64,000 bases of DNA from Thermoanaerobaculum sp. GTDB lineage: Bacteria; Acidobacteriota; Thermoanaerobaculia; Multivoradales; UBA5704. This document shows positions 43,818-52,710 of this stretch, piece by piece. The position numbers were made by a program, and so were the translations under genes. The notes beneath the pieces were generated by a model. That model had not been told where the DNA came from and searched no databases. It saw only the letters and a list, made by a program, of their open reading frames with translations. The number at the start of each line of letters is the position of its first letter. Within the stretch, counting starts at the first letter, position 1. The stretch spans positions 1-64,000 of the forward strand of contig JAJKHS010000116.1 in assembly GCA_021154885.1 (NCBI GenBank). The letters are read 5' to 3'.

Positions 43818-43870
43818 CTTGAGTGTAGGAATTCTCAAGGCGCTACAGTTGTTGTAAGCTCCTCAAGAGG
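43818..43870. promoter_or_regulatory. Nested inverted repeats in the CHAT leader
   Basis: CTTGAG (43818-43823) pairs with CTCAAG (43834-43839); TGTAG (43824-43828) pairs with CTACA (43843-43847); CCTCAAGAGG (43861-43870) is a palindrome repeating the CTCAAG core. They lie between the promoter candidate and the start codon, where a repressor or attenuating hairpin would act. No regulator gene is adjacent. Confidence 0.35.
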
Positions 43871-43906
43871 TTAGGGGAACCAGACCTCCTGCGGCAAGGG
43901 AATTTT

Positions 43907-45205
43907 ATGGATTACTCCGATTTCGCTTTGCATTTTGGACCAAGCGAGAGTCAGCAGAGCTATAGAGTCACTGCGTGCTCTGCGGCAGGAAGGGCCGCAG
44001 GTCTCTTTCGCATCCCGTCGGCGCTCCAACAAGGAGGTGAGCTGTTGGGGGAGCTGTGGCAGACCACCCCCGATCGGACGCCACGAGGATACCCTGATGG
44101 CTCTCCTTCACACACTCCACTGGCCGCCGAACGGGTGGGGATCGAGCTCTTCCGTGCCCTATTCGACGAGTCGGTCCTCCGGTTGCTCGACCGCGAGACA
44201 GGGCGAATCGAGAGCCGACCGCAGGTGGGTCTCCGTCTCCGGCTAAGTTTCGAGGTCGACGGTCAGGATTTGGTGCGGCTCTGCAGCCTCCCTTGGGAAC
44301 TTCTCTATGATCCTCGGGAAAATGGCCGACGCTCCCAGCCTATCGTCCGCTCGATCGCCGTTCCCAGGCCTGCTCGCCCTCTCACTTTTGCGGAGCCGCT
44401 GCGCGTCCTCGCCGTCGCCTCGCGGCCCTCGGGCCTTCCAGCCCTAAGTCTGGACCAGGAGCAACGCACTCTTGTGCAGTCCTGGACGCTAGAACCCAGA
44501 GTGGAATTGACTGTCCTTGACACGCCGACTCCTCATGAATTGCGTCGTGTGCTGCTAAAGAGGAATTTTCAGATTCTGCACTTCATGGGTCATGGCACCC
44601 TGGAGGCGAAAAACGGGGAAGGTTCCCTGGTGCTTGGCAGTTTCTCGAATGAGCCCCGACTGGTGACCGGGGAGGAGCTCGCCCTGCTGTTGCGTGATGC
44701 ATCGAGTCTTCGTATGGTGGTCTTGGACGCCTGCCACACAAGCCGCCTCCCCGCAGGTGAAGTCAACCCTTTCGCCGGAGTCGCCACCGCGCTAATCAAG
44801 AACGGGCTCGCGGCTGTGTTGGCCATGCAGCTCCCCATTTCGGACCGGGCAGCTCTCGCCTTCAACCACACCTTTTACCAGCGTTTGGCGGCGGGCGAAC
44901 CGGTGGAGGTTGCGGTGGGCGAAGGGCGTCTCGCGATCGCCCGAGCGGATCCTCAGGAACGGGCAATGCCAGGTCTCTATCTTCCTAACTCTGAACGGCT
45001 CGTTGACGCCGCAAGGCAGGAGCGAGACCGTTATGCAGAGCTCGTCGACAAGAAGTTCCAGTCGCCGCTAACCGTATCAGAGCAGGCCGAGCTGCTGAGG
45101 TTGCAGGAATACCTCGATGAGGCGGATGCGAAGTTCTATGAGCCGATCGAGGAAAAGTTGGAATCGGTGCTGACGAAGCTTCGTCAGCGATCACAGGCGA
45201 GGTGA
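43907..45205 (+). CDS. CHAT-domain caspase-like protease
   Basis: 432 aa. N-terminal ~150 residues: an unknown domain with LSFEVDGQDLVRLCSLPWELL, a recurring feature ahead of CHAT domains. CHAT core ~165-365: RVLAVASRPSG, then LHFMGHG with catalytic His229 and VVLDACHTSRLP with catalytic Cys276, then ALIKNGLAAVLAMQLPISDRAALAF, the usual end of the fold. A C-terminal helical tail (~370-432; LVDKKFQSPLTVSEQAELLRLQ) may bind a partner. CHAT proteases are known effectors in Craspase and gasdermin defence systems. ATG with AAGGGAA upstream. Ends 3 bp before the HNH gene, so one operon. Lower GC than the neighbours. Confidence 0.85.
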   Translation: MDYSDFALHFGPSESQQSYRVTACSAAGRAAGLFRIPSALQQGGELLGELWQTTPDRTPRGYPDGSPSHTPLAAERVGIELFRALFDESVLRLLDRETGRIESRPQVGLRLRLSFEVDGQDLVRLCSLPWELLYDPRENGRRSQPIVRSIAVPRPARPLTFAEPLRVLAVASRPSGLPALSLDQEQRTLVQSWTLEPRVELTVLDTPTPHELRRVLLKRNFQILHFMGHGTLEAKNGEGSLVLGSFSNEPRLVTGEELALLLRDASSLRMVVLDACHTSRLPAGEVNPFAGVATALIKNGLAAVLAMQLPISDRAALAFNHTFYQRLAAGEPVEVAVGEGRLAIARADPQERAMPGLYLPNSERLVDAARQERDRYAELVDKKFQSPLTVSEQAELLRLQEYLDEADAKFYEPIEEKLESVLTKLRQRSQAR

Positions 45206-45208
45206 GAG

Positions 45209-45745
45209 TTGGCGGTCTTCCGTCGGCGTGAATCACCTCCATCTCCCGTCAATCATTACTCCGAGTATCGTCCCTGCGTCCGGGACGACTTTCAGGAGTG
45301 CTGCGCGTATTGCCTCTTGCATGAGGATTGGGCGGCAGGTCGAGAGAATTTCGAGTTGGACCACTTTCGACCCAAATCTCTGTCACAGTTCGCCAGCCTT
45401 GCAAAAGAATTCTACAATCTCTACTACGCCTGTCACCCCTGTAATCACCTCAAAGGCAGTGCTTGGCCCGAGCCTTCCCTGGAAGCTGCTGGCTACGTCT
45501 TTCTGGACTTCTGTGCCGAGACGTTCTCGAGCCACTTCCATGAGAACGCCGACGGGGCCTGGCAGCCTTTGAGTCGCGGCGCGGAATACACTCTGGAGAG
45601 ACTGCGACTGAACCGGAAGCACCTCGTGAGAATCCGCTTACTACTCCGGGAGATTGCGTCGGCGAGAGGAGTCCAGGTCGTCGATTGGAATCTTCCAGCA
45701 AGGGATCAACTTCGGGAGCTTCTGGAAGGGATCGTCGACTCCTGA
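45209..45745 (+). CDS. HNH-family nuclease paired with the CHAT protease
   Basis: 178 aa. TTG start preceded by GAGGTGAGAG and 3 bp after the CHAT stop. Zinc-HNH motif in order: C32-x2-C35 (CAYC), D51-H52 (ELDHFRPKS), C75-x2-C78 with N79-H80 (YACHPCNHLKG). This is the typical Cys4-type HNH nuclease with ELDHxxP. The C-terminal ~70 residues are helical (LERLRLNRKHLVRIRLLLREIA) and may bind DNA or the protease. DNA cleavage is inferred from motif, target unknown. CHAT and HNH together suggest an effector pair, perhaps with the protease controlling the nuclease. Confidence 0.85.
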   Translation: MAVFRRRESPPSPVNHYSEYRPCVRDDFQECCAYCLLHEDWAAGRENFELDHFRPKSLSQFASLAKEFYNLYYACHPCNHLKGSAWPEPSLEAAGYVFLDFCAETFSSHFHENADGAWQPLSRGAEYTLERLRLNRKHLVRIRLLLREIASARGVQVVDWNLPARDQLRELLEGIVDS

Positions 45746-45748
45746 TAG

Positions 45749-46984
45749 CTACCGCCGCTTCACCTTCAACGCCGTCCGCCGTCCGCCGCCCATGCTGACG
45801 CGGGGCTTCATCTCGACGTAGGGCTCGACGCCGGGGACGGTGCAGCGGGGGAGGTCTTCGCCCAGGGTCGACTCGATCTCCTTGATCCGCATCTTGTCCA
45901 TCCACGAGGCGAGGGTGGAGACGATGCCGGTGGCGGTGCCGCGGGCGGTGCGGCCGGCGCGGTGGATGTAGTCCTCCACCGTCTCCGGGATGTCGAAGTT
46001 GATGATGTGACGCACGCGCGGGATGTCCAGGCCGCGGGCGGCGATGTCCGTCGCCACCAGGATGCGGTGCTCGCCCTCGCGGAACCCCTGGAGGGCCTGC
46101 ACCCGCTGCCCCTGGGAGAGGTCGGAGTGGATGCGCTCCACCGGGTGCCCCTCGCGCTCCAGCACACCGGAGAGCCACTCGGCGTCCACCTTGCGGCGAA
46201 TGAACACCAGGGTGCTCCCCAGCTCCTGGTTGAGGAGGGCGAGCAGGCAGGCCTTCTTGTTCTCCGGCTCCACCAGGTAGAGACGGTGGCTGATCCCCTG
46301 GGCGGCCCCCTTGGGGGTGATGTCGACCCGCTCCGGGTTCGACATGAACTGCTGGGCCAGCCGCTCGATGGGGGGCGGCATGGTGGCCGAGAACATCAGC
46401 GTCTGCCGCTTCGTGGGGACCTGCTGGAGGATGCGGAGGACCTGCGGCAGGAAGCCCATGTCCAGCATGTGGTCCGCCTCGTCCAGCACCAGCACGTCGA
46501 CGTCGCCCAGGCGGGCCGTGCCCTGCTCCATGTGGTCGAGGAGCCGGCCGGGGGTCGCCACGATGATGTGCGGCCGGCGGCGCAGGGCGGTGTGCTGAGG
46601 TCCCATCTTGACGCCGCCGATGAGGCAGGCCGTGCGCAGGCCGTAGTCGCCGCCGAAGAGGTCGAGGAAGGTCTGGGTCTGGAGGGCGATCTCACGGGTG
46701 GGGGAGAGGATCAGCCCGCGCGTCTTGAGCGAGTGAGTCGGCGAGTTGGCCAGCCGCTCGGCGATGGGGATGGTGAAGGCGGCCGTCTTGCCGGAGCCCG
46801 TCTCGGCCAGGCCGACCAGGTCCTTGCCGGTGAGGGCCACGGGGATGACGGCGGCCTGAATGGGGGTGGGATGCTCGAAGCCCACCAGGCGGACGCAACG
46901 CAGGATCGAGCGGCTCAATCCCAGAGATTCAAAAGTTTTTTCTGTGGTTTCAACAGGATGCTGCGGGATCGCCAGACTCTGCAT
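45749..46984 (-). CDS. DEAD-box RNA helicase
   Basis: 411 aa. Full motif set: Q motif (GFEHPTPIQ), motif I AETGSGKT, PTRE, GG, TPGR, DEAD (VLDEADHML), SAT, then HSDLSQGQR, ATDIAARGLD and YIHRAGRTAR. A short basic tail (GGGRRTALKVKRR) follows the core, as in RhlE-type proteins. Unwinds RNA in ribosome assembly or decay. Its stop faces the HNH stop at 45745, so the two genes converge with almost no gap. Confidence 0.95.
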   Translation of the reverse strand: MQSLAIPQHPVETTEKTFESLGLSRSILRCVRLVGFEHPTPIQAAVIPVALTGKDLVGLAETGSGKTAAFTIPIAERLANSPTHSLKTRGLILSPTREIALQTQTFLDLFGGDYGLRTACLIGGVKMGPQHTALRRRPHIIVATPGRLLDHMEQGTARLGDVDVLVLDEADHMLDMGFLPQVLRILQQVPTKRQTLMFSATMPPPIERLAQQFMSNPERVDITPKGAAQGISHRLYLVEPENKKACLLALLNQELGSTLVFIRRKVDAEWLSGVLEREGHPVERIHSDLSQGQRVQALQGFREGEHRILVATDIAARGLDIPRVRHIINFDIPETVEDYIHRAGRTARGTATGIVSTLASWMDKMRIKEIESTLGEDLPRCTVPGVEPYVEMKPRVSMGGGRRTALKVKRR

Positions 46985-47079
46985 GACTCTTGCTTATAGC
47001 CGATTCACGGCTCGGCAGGCAAGCGCGCCCTCAGGGGTAGGGGTGATGAGGGCCGGGGGGCATCGTCGTCGAGGGTCGG

Positions 47080-47106
47080 GCGGCCGGGGGCATGGTCCCC
47101 GGCCGC
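47080..47106. terminator. Terminator-like hairpin
   Basis: GCGGCCGGGG (47080-47089) and CCCCGGCCGC (47097-47106) make a perfect 10-bp stem with a 7-nt loop in the 139-bp gap between the helicase start and the end of the 47124-48236 gene. Only a short T run (TTT) follows on the plus side, so it is not a textbook terminator. Confidence 0.4.
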
Positions 47107-47123
47107 TTTCCTCTCCCGTGCGC

Positions 47124-48236
47124 TCAAGGAGTCTTCGGGGCGGGCCCGGGCTTCGCCTGCACGAGAGCGAGCTCGCCGAACTGATCCTCCTCCTCCGTCG
47201 CGTCATACCAGGCCTCAATCGCGCCGTTGCCCGCGTCGACGAAATCGGTGGTCAGGAAGCTCAGCTCGCCGTTGGCGATCCGCACGACCGTCAGGAGCGC
47301 GGGGTCCACCGCCGCGGGGTCGAACTCGATGCGGACGTGGGTCGGTCCCGCGACGCGCAGGCTGCTGTCGGCTACGACGGAAAAGACTTCGCCGGTGCTC
47401 AGCAGCTCAGGAGGGAGGAAGGACGGCGGGCTCAGCGGGTCTTCGAACACCAGGTCGAGGCTCCCGAGGGCAGCCACCCCGGCGACGGTCAGCCCGACCG
47501 TCCGGCCCACGTTCACGGCTCCCGGCGCCTTGACGGGAATGGCGGGCCGCGGCGGCGGTGCCGGGTTGGCCCCTCCCTGGCGCAGATCGTTGGGGAGGTT
47601 CCTGAACGCATTGTCGGTATTGATGATGACGGTTCCCCAGTCGTCGAGAGTGAAGTTGCGGCCGTTGATCTGTACGTTGAGGCGTTGGAGGCCGGCGTTG
47701 CCCAGCCCCCGGACGAAGGTGTTCAGACCGTCGTACGCCGTGATCGCGTCGTTCACGTTGCCCAGGGAGAGCGCCCGTTCCAGCGCCAGCCAGTGTTTCT
47801 GCAGTACCAGGGCGTCGTTGCGGTCCGCCGCGACCATCGGGTTGTAGCGCCCCCGGGCCGCCCCGAGAGTGAAATCCCCAGTCCGGACGTTCACCTGAAC
47901 CTGGAGGCTGGAGACGATCTGGGCCACCGAGGGGAAGTTCTCGCTGAAGACGGCAAAGATCCGCTGCGTCCGGCGCTGCACCTCGAGGCTCGGCGCGAAG
48001 GTGGGATCGAACGCGGCGCGTTGCAGGATGCCCACCTGCTGGGCTGTCAATCCGCCCGGCATGCGGGCCTGCCGCTCCAACTGGGCCTGCGCCGCGGCTC
48101 GCGTGCGGTAGACATTGCTGTCCAACTGCTGGTAGAGGCGATCGAAATCGGCCGGGGGGAGAGGTTTTGCCAAGGCCAGGGAGCTGACGGCCAGGGCCAG
48201 GATCACGCTCAGAAGGGAACGATTCCAGCGATGCAT
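47124..48236 (-). CDS. Secreted hypothetical protein, 370 aa
   Basis: Signal peptide at residues 1-23 ending in ALAKP. A helical N-terminal half follows (residues ~28-220; FDRLYQQLDSNVYRTRAAAQ, QVQVNVRTGDFTLG), then a linker PAPPPRPAIPVKAP and a C-terminal beta-sandwich-like domain (VGRTVGLTVAGVAALGSLDL, THVRIEFDPAAVDPALLTVV). No catalytic motif is seen. Possibly an extracellular matrix or adhesion-like protein. Unknown family. Confidence 0.7.
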   Translation of the reverse strand: MHRWNRSLLSVILALAVSSLALAKPLPPADFDRLYQQLDSNVYRTRAAAQAQLERQARMPGGLTAQQVGILQRAAFDPTFAPSLEVQRRTQRIFAVFSENFPSVAQIVSSLQVQVNVRTGDFTLGAARGRYNPMVAADRNDALVLQKHWLALERALSLGNVNDAITAYDGLNTFVRGLGNAGLQRLNVQINGRNFTLDDWGTVIINTDNAFRNLPNDLRQGGANPAPPPRPAIPVKAPGAVNVGRTVGLTVAGVAALGSLDLVFEDPLSPPSFLPPELLSTGEVFSVVADSSLRVAGPTHVRIEFDPAAVDPALLTVVRIANGELSFLTTDFVDAGNGAIEAWYDATEEEDQFGELALVQAKPGPAPKTP

Positions 48237-48368
48237 GGCGGACCTCCTCGCGAAGGGAGACAGAGATCTCTTCTAAGAAAGAAGGGTGCGCGGCGGCCTG
48301 TTCCCAGAGCCGGGTCGCCGCGATAAACTCCCCCCGCCTTCGGCATCTCTTCTTTTTCCGGGGAAACC

Positions 48369-50915
48369 ATGAATCCAGCTCTTCTGAAGCCCTTCGCCGC
48401 CGTCCTCCTCTGCGCCCTTCCTCTCGCCGCCGCGCCTTCCCAGGGGGAGGACAAGCCTGCGGCGGCCGAGGCGCCGGCTCCCAAGGCATTGCCCGGGATC
48501 GCCAAGCTGACCGCCAGCCTGGAGAAGCGGGAGGGGCTCCTCACCTTCTACGCCGACCGGCAGAAGGGGAAGATCTGGCTGGAGGTGCCGCCGGCCAAGG
48601 GACCGCGGGGCGAGGTGGCCAGCTATATCTATCAGGAGGGACTGGTCACGGGGCTGGGCTCCAACCCGGTGGGCCTCGATCGCGGTCAGCTCGGCGACAC
48701 CCGGATTGTCACCCTGCGCCGGGTGGGCGGGCGCGTGCTCCTGGAGCAGCCCAATCTCAAATTCCGCGCCCTCACCGAGGATCCCGCCGAGCGGCAGGCG
48801 GTGCGCGAGTCCTTCGCCACCTCGGTCCTCTGGGGTGGCGAGATCGCGGCCCTGGAGCCCGACGGCCGGGTCCTGGTGGACTTCACCTCCTTCCTGGTGC
48901 GCGACGCTCACGACATCGCGGCGCGTATGAAGATGGCCAGCCAGGGGAGCTGGTCGCTCGACGACAAGCGCAGCGCCATCGACCTCGAAGACTGCCTGGC
49001 CTTCCCCGAGAACCTGGAGTTCGAGGTGCTGCTGACCTACCAGTCGGCCGAGCCGGGGCCGCTGGTGCGCGAGACCGTCCCCAACGCGGGGAGCGTCACC
49101 CTGGTGCAGCACCACTCGCTGGTGCACCTGCCGGACGACGGCTACCAGCCGCGGCGCTTCGACCCGCGCGCCGGCTACTTCGGCGTCGAATTCATGAACT
49201 ACGCGGCGCCCCTCGCCGAGCCTCTCGAGACCCGCTGGCTGTCGCGCCACCGGCTGGAAAAGGTGGACCCCACGGCGGCCCGCTCGCGGGTGAAGAAGCC
49301 CCTCGTCTACTACGTGGACAACGCCGCTCCCGAGCCGGTGCGTAGCGCCCTGATCGAGGGTGTGAGCTGGTGGAAGGAGGCCTTCGACAAGGCCGGCTTC
49401 ATCGACGCCTTCGAGGTCAAGGTGCTGCCGAAAGACGCCCATCCGCTCGACGTCCGCTACAACGTCGTGCAGTGGGTCCACCGCTCGACCCGCGGCTGGT
49501 CCTACGGCGGCGGCGTGATCGATCCGCGCACTGGGGAGATCCTCAAGGGGCACGTCACCCTGGGCTCGCTGCGCGTGCGGCAGGACCGGTTGATCTTCGA
49601 GGGGCTGGAGGGCGCGGACAAGACCGGCACGGGGGCGCCGGACGACCCGGTCCAACTCGCGCTCGCCCGCATCCGCCAGCTCGGCGCCCACGAGGTGGGA
49701 CACAGCCTGGGGCTCTCCCACAACTTTGCCGCCTCGACCTACGGCCGCGCCTCGGTGATGGACTACCCGGCGCCCCTGGTGGGGATCACGGCGGACGGCA
49801 GGCTCGATTTCTCCAAGGTCTACGCCGTGGGTGTGGGGGCCTGGGACGTCCAGGCCATCCGCTACGGCTACAGCCAGTTTTCTCCCGGAACGGATGAGGC
49901 GCAGGCCCTGGATGCCATCGTGCGCGATGGCCTCGCCCGCGGCCTGGTCTACCTGACGGACCAGGACGCCCGCCCCGAGGGCTCGGCGAGCCCGCTCGCC
50001 CATCTCTGGGACAACGGCGCCGACGCGGCCGAGGGGCTGAAGCACGCGCTCGCCGTGCGCCGCATCGCCCTCTCTCATTTCGGCGAGCACAACATCGCCC
50101 CGGGCCAGCCTCTCGCCCTGCTGCAGGAGGTGCTGGTGCCCGTCTACTTCCATCACCGCTACGAGCTGGAGGCCGCCTCCAAGGTGGTGGGGGGGCTGCG
50201 GTACACCTACGCGGTGCGGGGCGACGGCCAGCCGTCGTCGAAGCCGGTGGATGCGGAGGCCCAGCGCCGGGCCCTGGCGGCCGTCCTGGAGGTCCTGTCG
50301 CCGGAGGCCCTGGACCTCCCGGAGCCGGTCATCGGCCTGCTGCTCCCCCGGCCCGCCGAATATCGTCCCAACGAAGAGATGTTCAAGGGGCTCACCTCGC
50401 CCGCCTTCGACCCCCTGTCGGCGGCGGCCACGGCCTCGGACATGGCCGTGCGTCTGCTGCTGCGGCCGGAGCGGACGGCCCGCCTGGTGGACTTCCACCG
50501 CCGCGATCCCGCGCTGCCGGGCCTGGAGGAGGTGATCAAGGGCCTGGAAAACAAGGCCTTCGGCGGCGCGCCTCCGAAGACGCCGCGGCTGGCCGAGATC
50601 CGCCGCTCCGTGCAGTGGGTGGTGGTGCGGCGGCTGATCGGCCTCGCCAGCGATCCCCAGGCCGCACCCGGAGTCCGCTCGCGGGTGGAGAGCGAATTGC
50701 GCTCACTCGGCCGCAAGCTCGGCACCGCGGGCGCCGGCGCCTCCGCCGAGGCGGCGCAGCGGACCTTCCTGGCCGGCGAGATCGGCCGCTACCTCGACCG
50801 CCGGCAGGACGAGACCGGCAAGCGCCCCGAGCCGCCCCCGCCGCCTCCCGGCCAGCCCATCGGCGGCGCGGAGTCCCTGCCTGAGGATCTGGGAGGATGC
50901 TCGTGGGGCGGGTAA
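48369..50915 (+). CDS. Exported zinc-dependent metalloprotease (DUF5117/DUF4953-like)
   Basis: 848 aa with signal peptide (residues 1-20). Residues ~80-390 resemble the DUF5117 region (beta-rich, VRETVPNAGSVTLVQHHSLV). The metal site HEVGHSLGLSHN (HExxHxxGxxH) lies at residues ~441-452, followed by a Met-turn-like SVMDYPAP, as in metzincin-type enzymes. The rest (~480-800) is the DUF4953-type C-terminal domain. A glycine/proline-rich tail (EPPPPPPGQPIGGAE) ends it. Likely a periplasmic or secreted protease, common in Acidobacteriota and Bacteroidota. Its last 19 bp overlap the next gene. Confidence 0.85.
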   Translation: MNPALLKPFAAVLLCALPLAAAPSQGEDKPAAAEAPAPKALPGIAKLTASLEKREGLLTFYADRQKGKIWLEVPPAKGPRGEVASYIYQEGLVTGLGSNPVGLDRGQLGDTRIVTLRRVGGRVLLEQPNLKFRALTEDPAERQAVRESFATSVLWGGEIAALEPDGRVLVDFTSFLVRDAHDIAARMKMASQGSWSLDDKRSAIDLEDCLAFPENLEFEVLLTYQSAEPGPLVRETVPNAGSVTLVQHHSLVHLPDDGYQPRRFDPRAGYFGVEFMNYAAPLAEPLETRWLSRHRLEKVDPTAARSRVKKPLVYYVDNAAPEPVRSALIEGVSWWKEAFDKAGFIDAFEVKVLPKDAHPLDVRYNVVQWVHRSTRGWSYGGGVIDPRTGEILKGHVTLGSLRVRQDRLIFEGLEGADKTGTGAPDDPVQLALARIRQLGAHEVGHSLGLSHNFAASTYGRASVMDYPAPLVGITADGRLDFSKVYAVGVGAWDVQAIRYGYSQFSPGTDEAQALDAIVRDGLARGLVYLTDQDARPEGSASPLAHLWDNGADAAEGLKHALAVRRIALSHFGEHNIAPGQPLALLQEVLVPVYFHHRYELEAASKVVGGLRYTYAVRGDGQPSSKPVDAEAQRRALAAVLEVLSPEALDLPEPVIGLLLPRPAEYRPNEEMFKGLTSPAFDPLSAAATASDMAVRLLLRPERTARLVDFHRRDPALPGLEEVIKGLENKAFGGAPPKTPRLAEIRRSVQWVVVRRLIGLASDPQAAPGVRSRVESELRSLGRKLGTAGAGASAEAAQRTFLAGEIGRYLDRRQDETGKRPEPPPPPPGQPIGGAESLPEDLGGCSWGG

Positions 50916-51763
50916 AAGGTTCGCAGCCTCTTATAATCCTTGCCGTCATGGCCGCCCTCCTCGCCGCCGCCGTCCTCGCCTGGTCTGTGCGCCACGGCGC
51001 TCCTCCCGCCCCTCGCTCGGCCCAGCCGGCAGCCGCCATGGCCTCGGCACCCAACCAGCCCGAGCGGCTCAAGGTGAAGGTCCTCGCCACGCGCCCTCAC
51101 GATCCGACGGCGTTCACCCAGGGCCTGCTCGTCCACGCCGGCTCGCTCTACGAGAGCACGGGCCTCTACGGCTCCTCCAGCGTGCGGGAGGTGGACCCGA
51201 TCACGGGCACGGTGAAACGCAAGGCGGACGTCCCCTCCCAGTATTTCGCCGAGGGGCTGGCGCTGGTGGACGACCGCCTGATCCAGCTCACCTGGAAGGA
51301 GCAGAAGGCCCTGGTGTATCAGCTCGCCGGCTTCGCGCCCGCAGGGGAGCTGCGCTACGAGGGCGAGGGCTGGGGGCTGTGCTGGGACGGCAGGCGGCTG
51401 GTGATGACCGACGGCTCCGACAAGCTGACCTTCCGCGATCCCAAGACCTTCGCCTTCCTGGGCGAGGTGACGGTCACCCGCGCTGACCGCATGGGCGAGC
51501 AGGTGGCGAACCTCAACGAGCTGGAGTGCGTGGACGGCCTGGTCTACGCCAACGTCTGGCAGACCGACGAGATCCTGCGCATCGATCCCAAGGATGGGCG
51601 GGTGTCGGCGGTGATCGATGCCTCGGGCCTGCTCACCCCTGAAGAGCGGCAGAAGACGGACGTCCTCAACGGCATCGCCTGGGACCCGCAGCGCAAGCTC
51701 TTCCTCATCACCGGCAAGCTGTGGCCGAAGCTGTTCGAGGTGACGTTCGTGCCCGCCGGCTAG
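50897..51763 (+). CDS. Glutaminyl-peptide cyclotransferase, bacterial beta-propeller type
   Basis: 288 aa. N-terminal anchor or signal (residues ~10-30), then the five-bladed propeller of the Glu_cyclase_2 family: LATRPHDPTAFTQGLLVHAG, LYESTGLYGSSSVREVDP, YFAEGLALVDDRLIQLTWKE, GEGWGLCWDG and NELECVDGLVYANVWQTD. Converts N-terminal glutamine to pyroglutamate on exported proteins. Overlaps the metalloprotease stop, so it is probably co-expressed and may protect substrate or product N-termini, though that is inference. Convergent with the small gene at 51760. Confidence 0.9.
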   Translation: MLVGRVKGSQPLIILAVMAALLAAAVLAWSVRHGAPPAPRSAQPAAAMASAPNQPERLKVKVLATRPHDPTAFTQGLLVHAGSLYESTGLYGSSSVREVDPITGTVKRKADVPSQYFAEGLALVDDRLIQLTWKEQKALVYQLAGFAPAGELRYEGEGWGLCWDGRRLVMTDGSDKLTFRDPKTFAFLGEVTVTRADRMGEQVANLNELECVDGLVYANVWQTDEILRIDPKDGRVSAVIDASGLLTPEERQKTDVLNGIAWDPQRKLFLITGKLWPKLFEVTFVPAG

Positions 51764-52047
51764 CCGACGGGCGCTTCGATCTTCAGCATCCGGCCCCAGG
51801 CCTGGCGCAGGGTCTCGGGCAGATCGAGCTCGGGGAAGATCTCCCGCACCTCGTCGCGGCTGACGTAGGTCCAGATGTCGTCCCACTGAGCGTAGCGGAG
51901 GAGATGGGAGATGACCCAGGCGCGCTGCTCGCGGGTCCCCTGGCGCAGAAGATGATGGACCTCGTCCTCGGTCACCCGCTGATCTGGGAAGAAGTAGAGG
52001 GACTCGATGCGATCAACACCATCGCGGCTGCGGCCAGATCCGTGCAT
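51760..52047 (-). CDS. Small hypothetical protein, 95 aa
   Basis: Helical protein (DEVHHLLRQGTREQRAWVISHLLRYAQWDDIWTYVS) with no signal or membrane segment. ATG at 52045-52047 is preferred over the upstream TTG. Stop overlaps the cyclotransferase stop. Just upstream (52050-52065) is a TATATA-containing segment that could be its -10. A protein-protein interaction role is possible; no family identified. Confidence 0.5.
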   Translation of the reverse strand: MHGSGRSRDGVDRIESLYFFPDQRVTEDEVHHLLRQGTREQRAWVISHLLRYAQWDDIWTYVSRDEVREIFPELDLPETLRQAWGRMLKIEAPVG

Positions 52048-52161
52048 GGACAAAGTATATAGCGCTATGCGGGATTGGCAAGGTCGGAGCTGGCCCCAAC
52101 CGGGGCAACCCCTTGACCGCGCTGCGGCGCTCGGCTAGATTCCCTCCTGCTCGACCATCGA

Positions 52162-52237
52162 GCGGGCATAACTCAGTTGGTAGAGTGCAAGCTTCCCAAG
52201 CTTGATGTCGCGGGTTCGAGTCCCGTTGCCCGCTCCA
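52162..52237 (+). tRNA. tRNA-Gly(CCC)
   Basis: A clear cloverleaf: acceptor GCGGGCA/TGCCCGC, D-arm with AACTCAGTTGGTAGAGT, anticodon stem CAAGC/GCTTG with loop TTCCCAA giving anticodon CCC, and T-arm GCGGGTTCGAGTCCCGT. The CCA end is encoded (52235-52237). It reads glycine GGG codons. Confidence 0.95.
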
Positions 52238-52261
52238 AAGCTTCCCTTTCTCCTCCGGACC

Positions 52262-52696
52262 ATGTCGATCTTCCGTCGCGAGACCCCGTCCGCAGATCTG
52301 GCCGGCTCCGTCGGAGCTTCCGACTCTGCCCCGCAGCGCCGGCTCACCCACATCGCGGCGGGCACCCGCCTGCACGGCGAGGTCAGCGGCGCCACCGAGG
52401 TGGTGGTGGAAGGGGAGGTCGTGGGCGAGCTGCGGGTGGAGGCACCCGTGGTCGTGGGGGCGGACGGGGTCGTTGAGGGGCCTATCTCGGCGCCGGTCGT
52501 GCGGGTGGGCGGCCGGGTGGTGGGGTCCATCGAGGCCACGGACCGGGTGGAGGTCCTGGCCACGGGCAGCGTCGAGGGGAACATCTCCGCCCCCCGGGTC
52601 GTCATCTCCGAGGGCGCCTTCTTCAAGGGCCGGGTCGAGATGAGGGGGGATCAGGGGCTGCTCCAACGCGGAGCGCCCGAGTTGGCGGGGCCGTAG
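52262..52696 (+). CDS. Bactofilin
   Basis: 144 aa starting MSIFRRETPSADL, 25 bp after the tRNA. The central ~90 residues are a right-handed beta-helix of short hydrophobic turns (VVVEGEVVGELRVEAPVVVG, VRVGGRVVGSIEATDRVEVL), the bactofilin (DUF583) fold, with flexible ends. Bactofilins polymerise without nucleotide on the inner membrane and shape cells or localise envelope enzymes. A longer frame from 52202 would run inside the tRNA and is not plausible. Confidence 0.9.
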   Translation: MSIFRRETPSADLAGSVGASDSAPQRRLTHIAAGTRLHGEVSGATEVVVEGEVVGELRVEAPVVVGADGVVEGPISAPVVRVGGRVVGSIEATDRVEVLATGSVEGNISAPRVVISEGAFFKGRVEMRGDQGLLQRGAPELAGP

Positions 52697-52710
52697 ATCT
52701 CCCACAGAGC

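Noticed and set aside
45749-46984. Helicase as a third member of the CHAT-HNH unit
   Set aside because: It is on the opposite strand, has host-like GC and is a common RhlE-type housekeeping helicase; convergence is probably chance.
52202-52261. Earlier bactofilin start inside the tRNA
   Set aside because: It would translate the T-arm of tRNA-Gly; ATG 52262 gives the normal protein.
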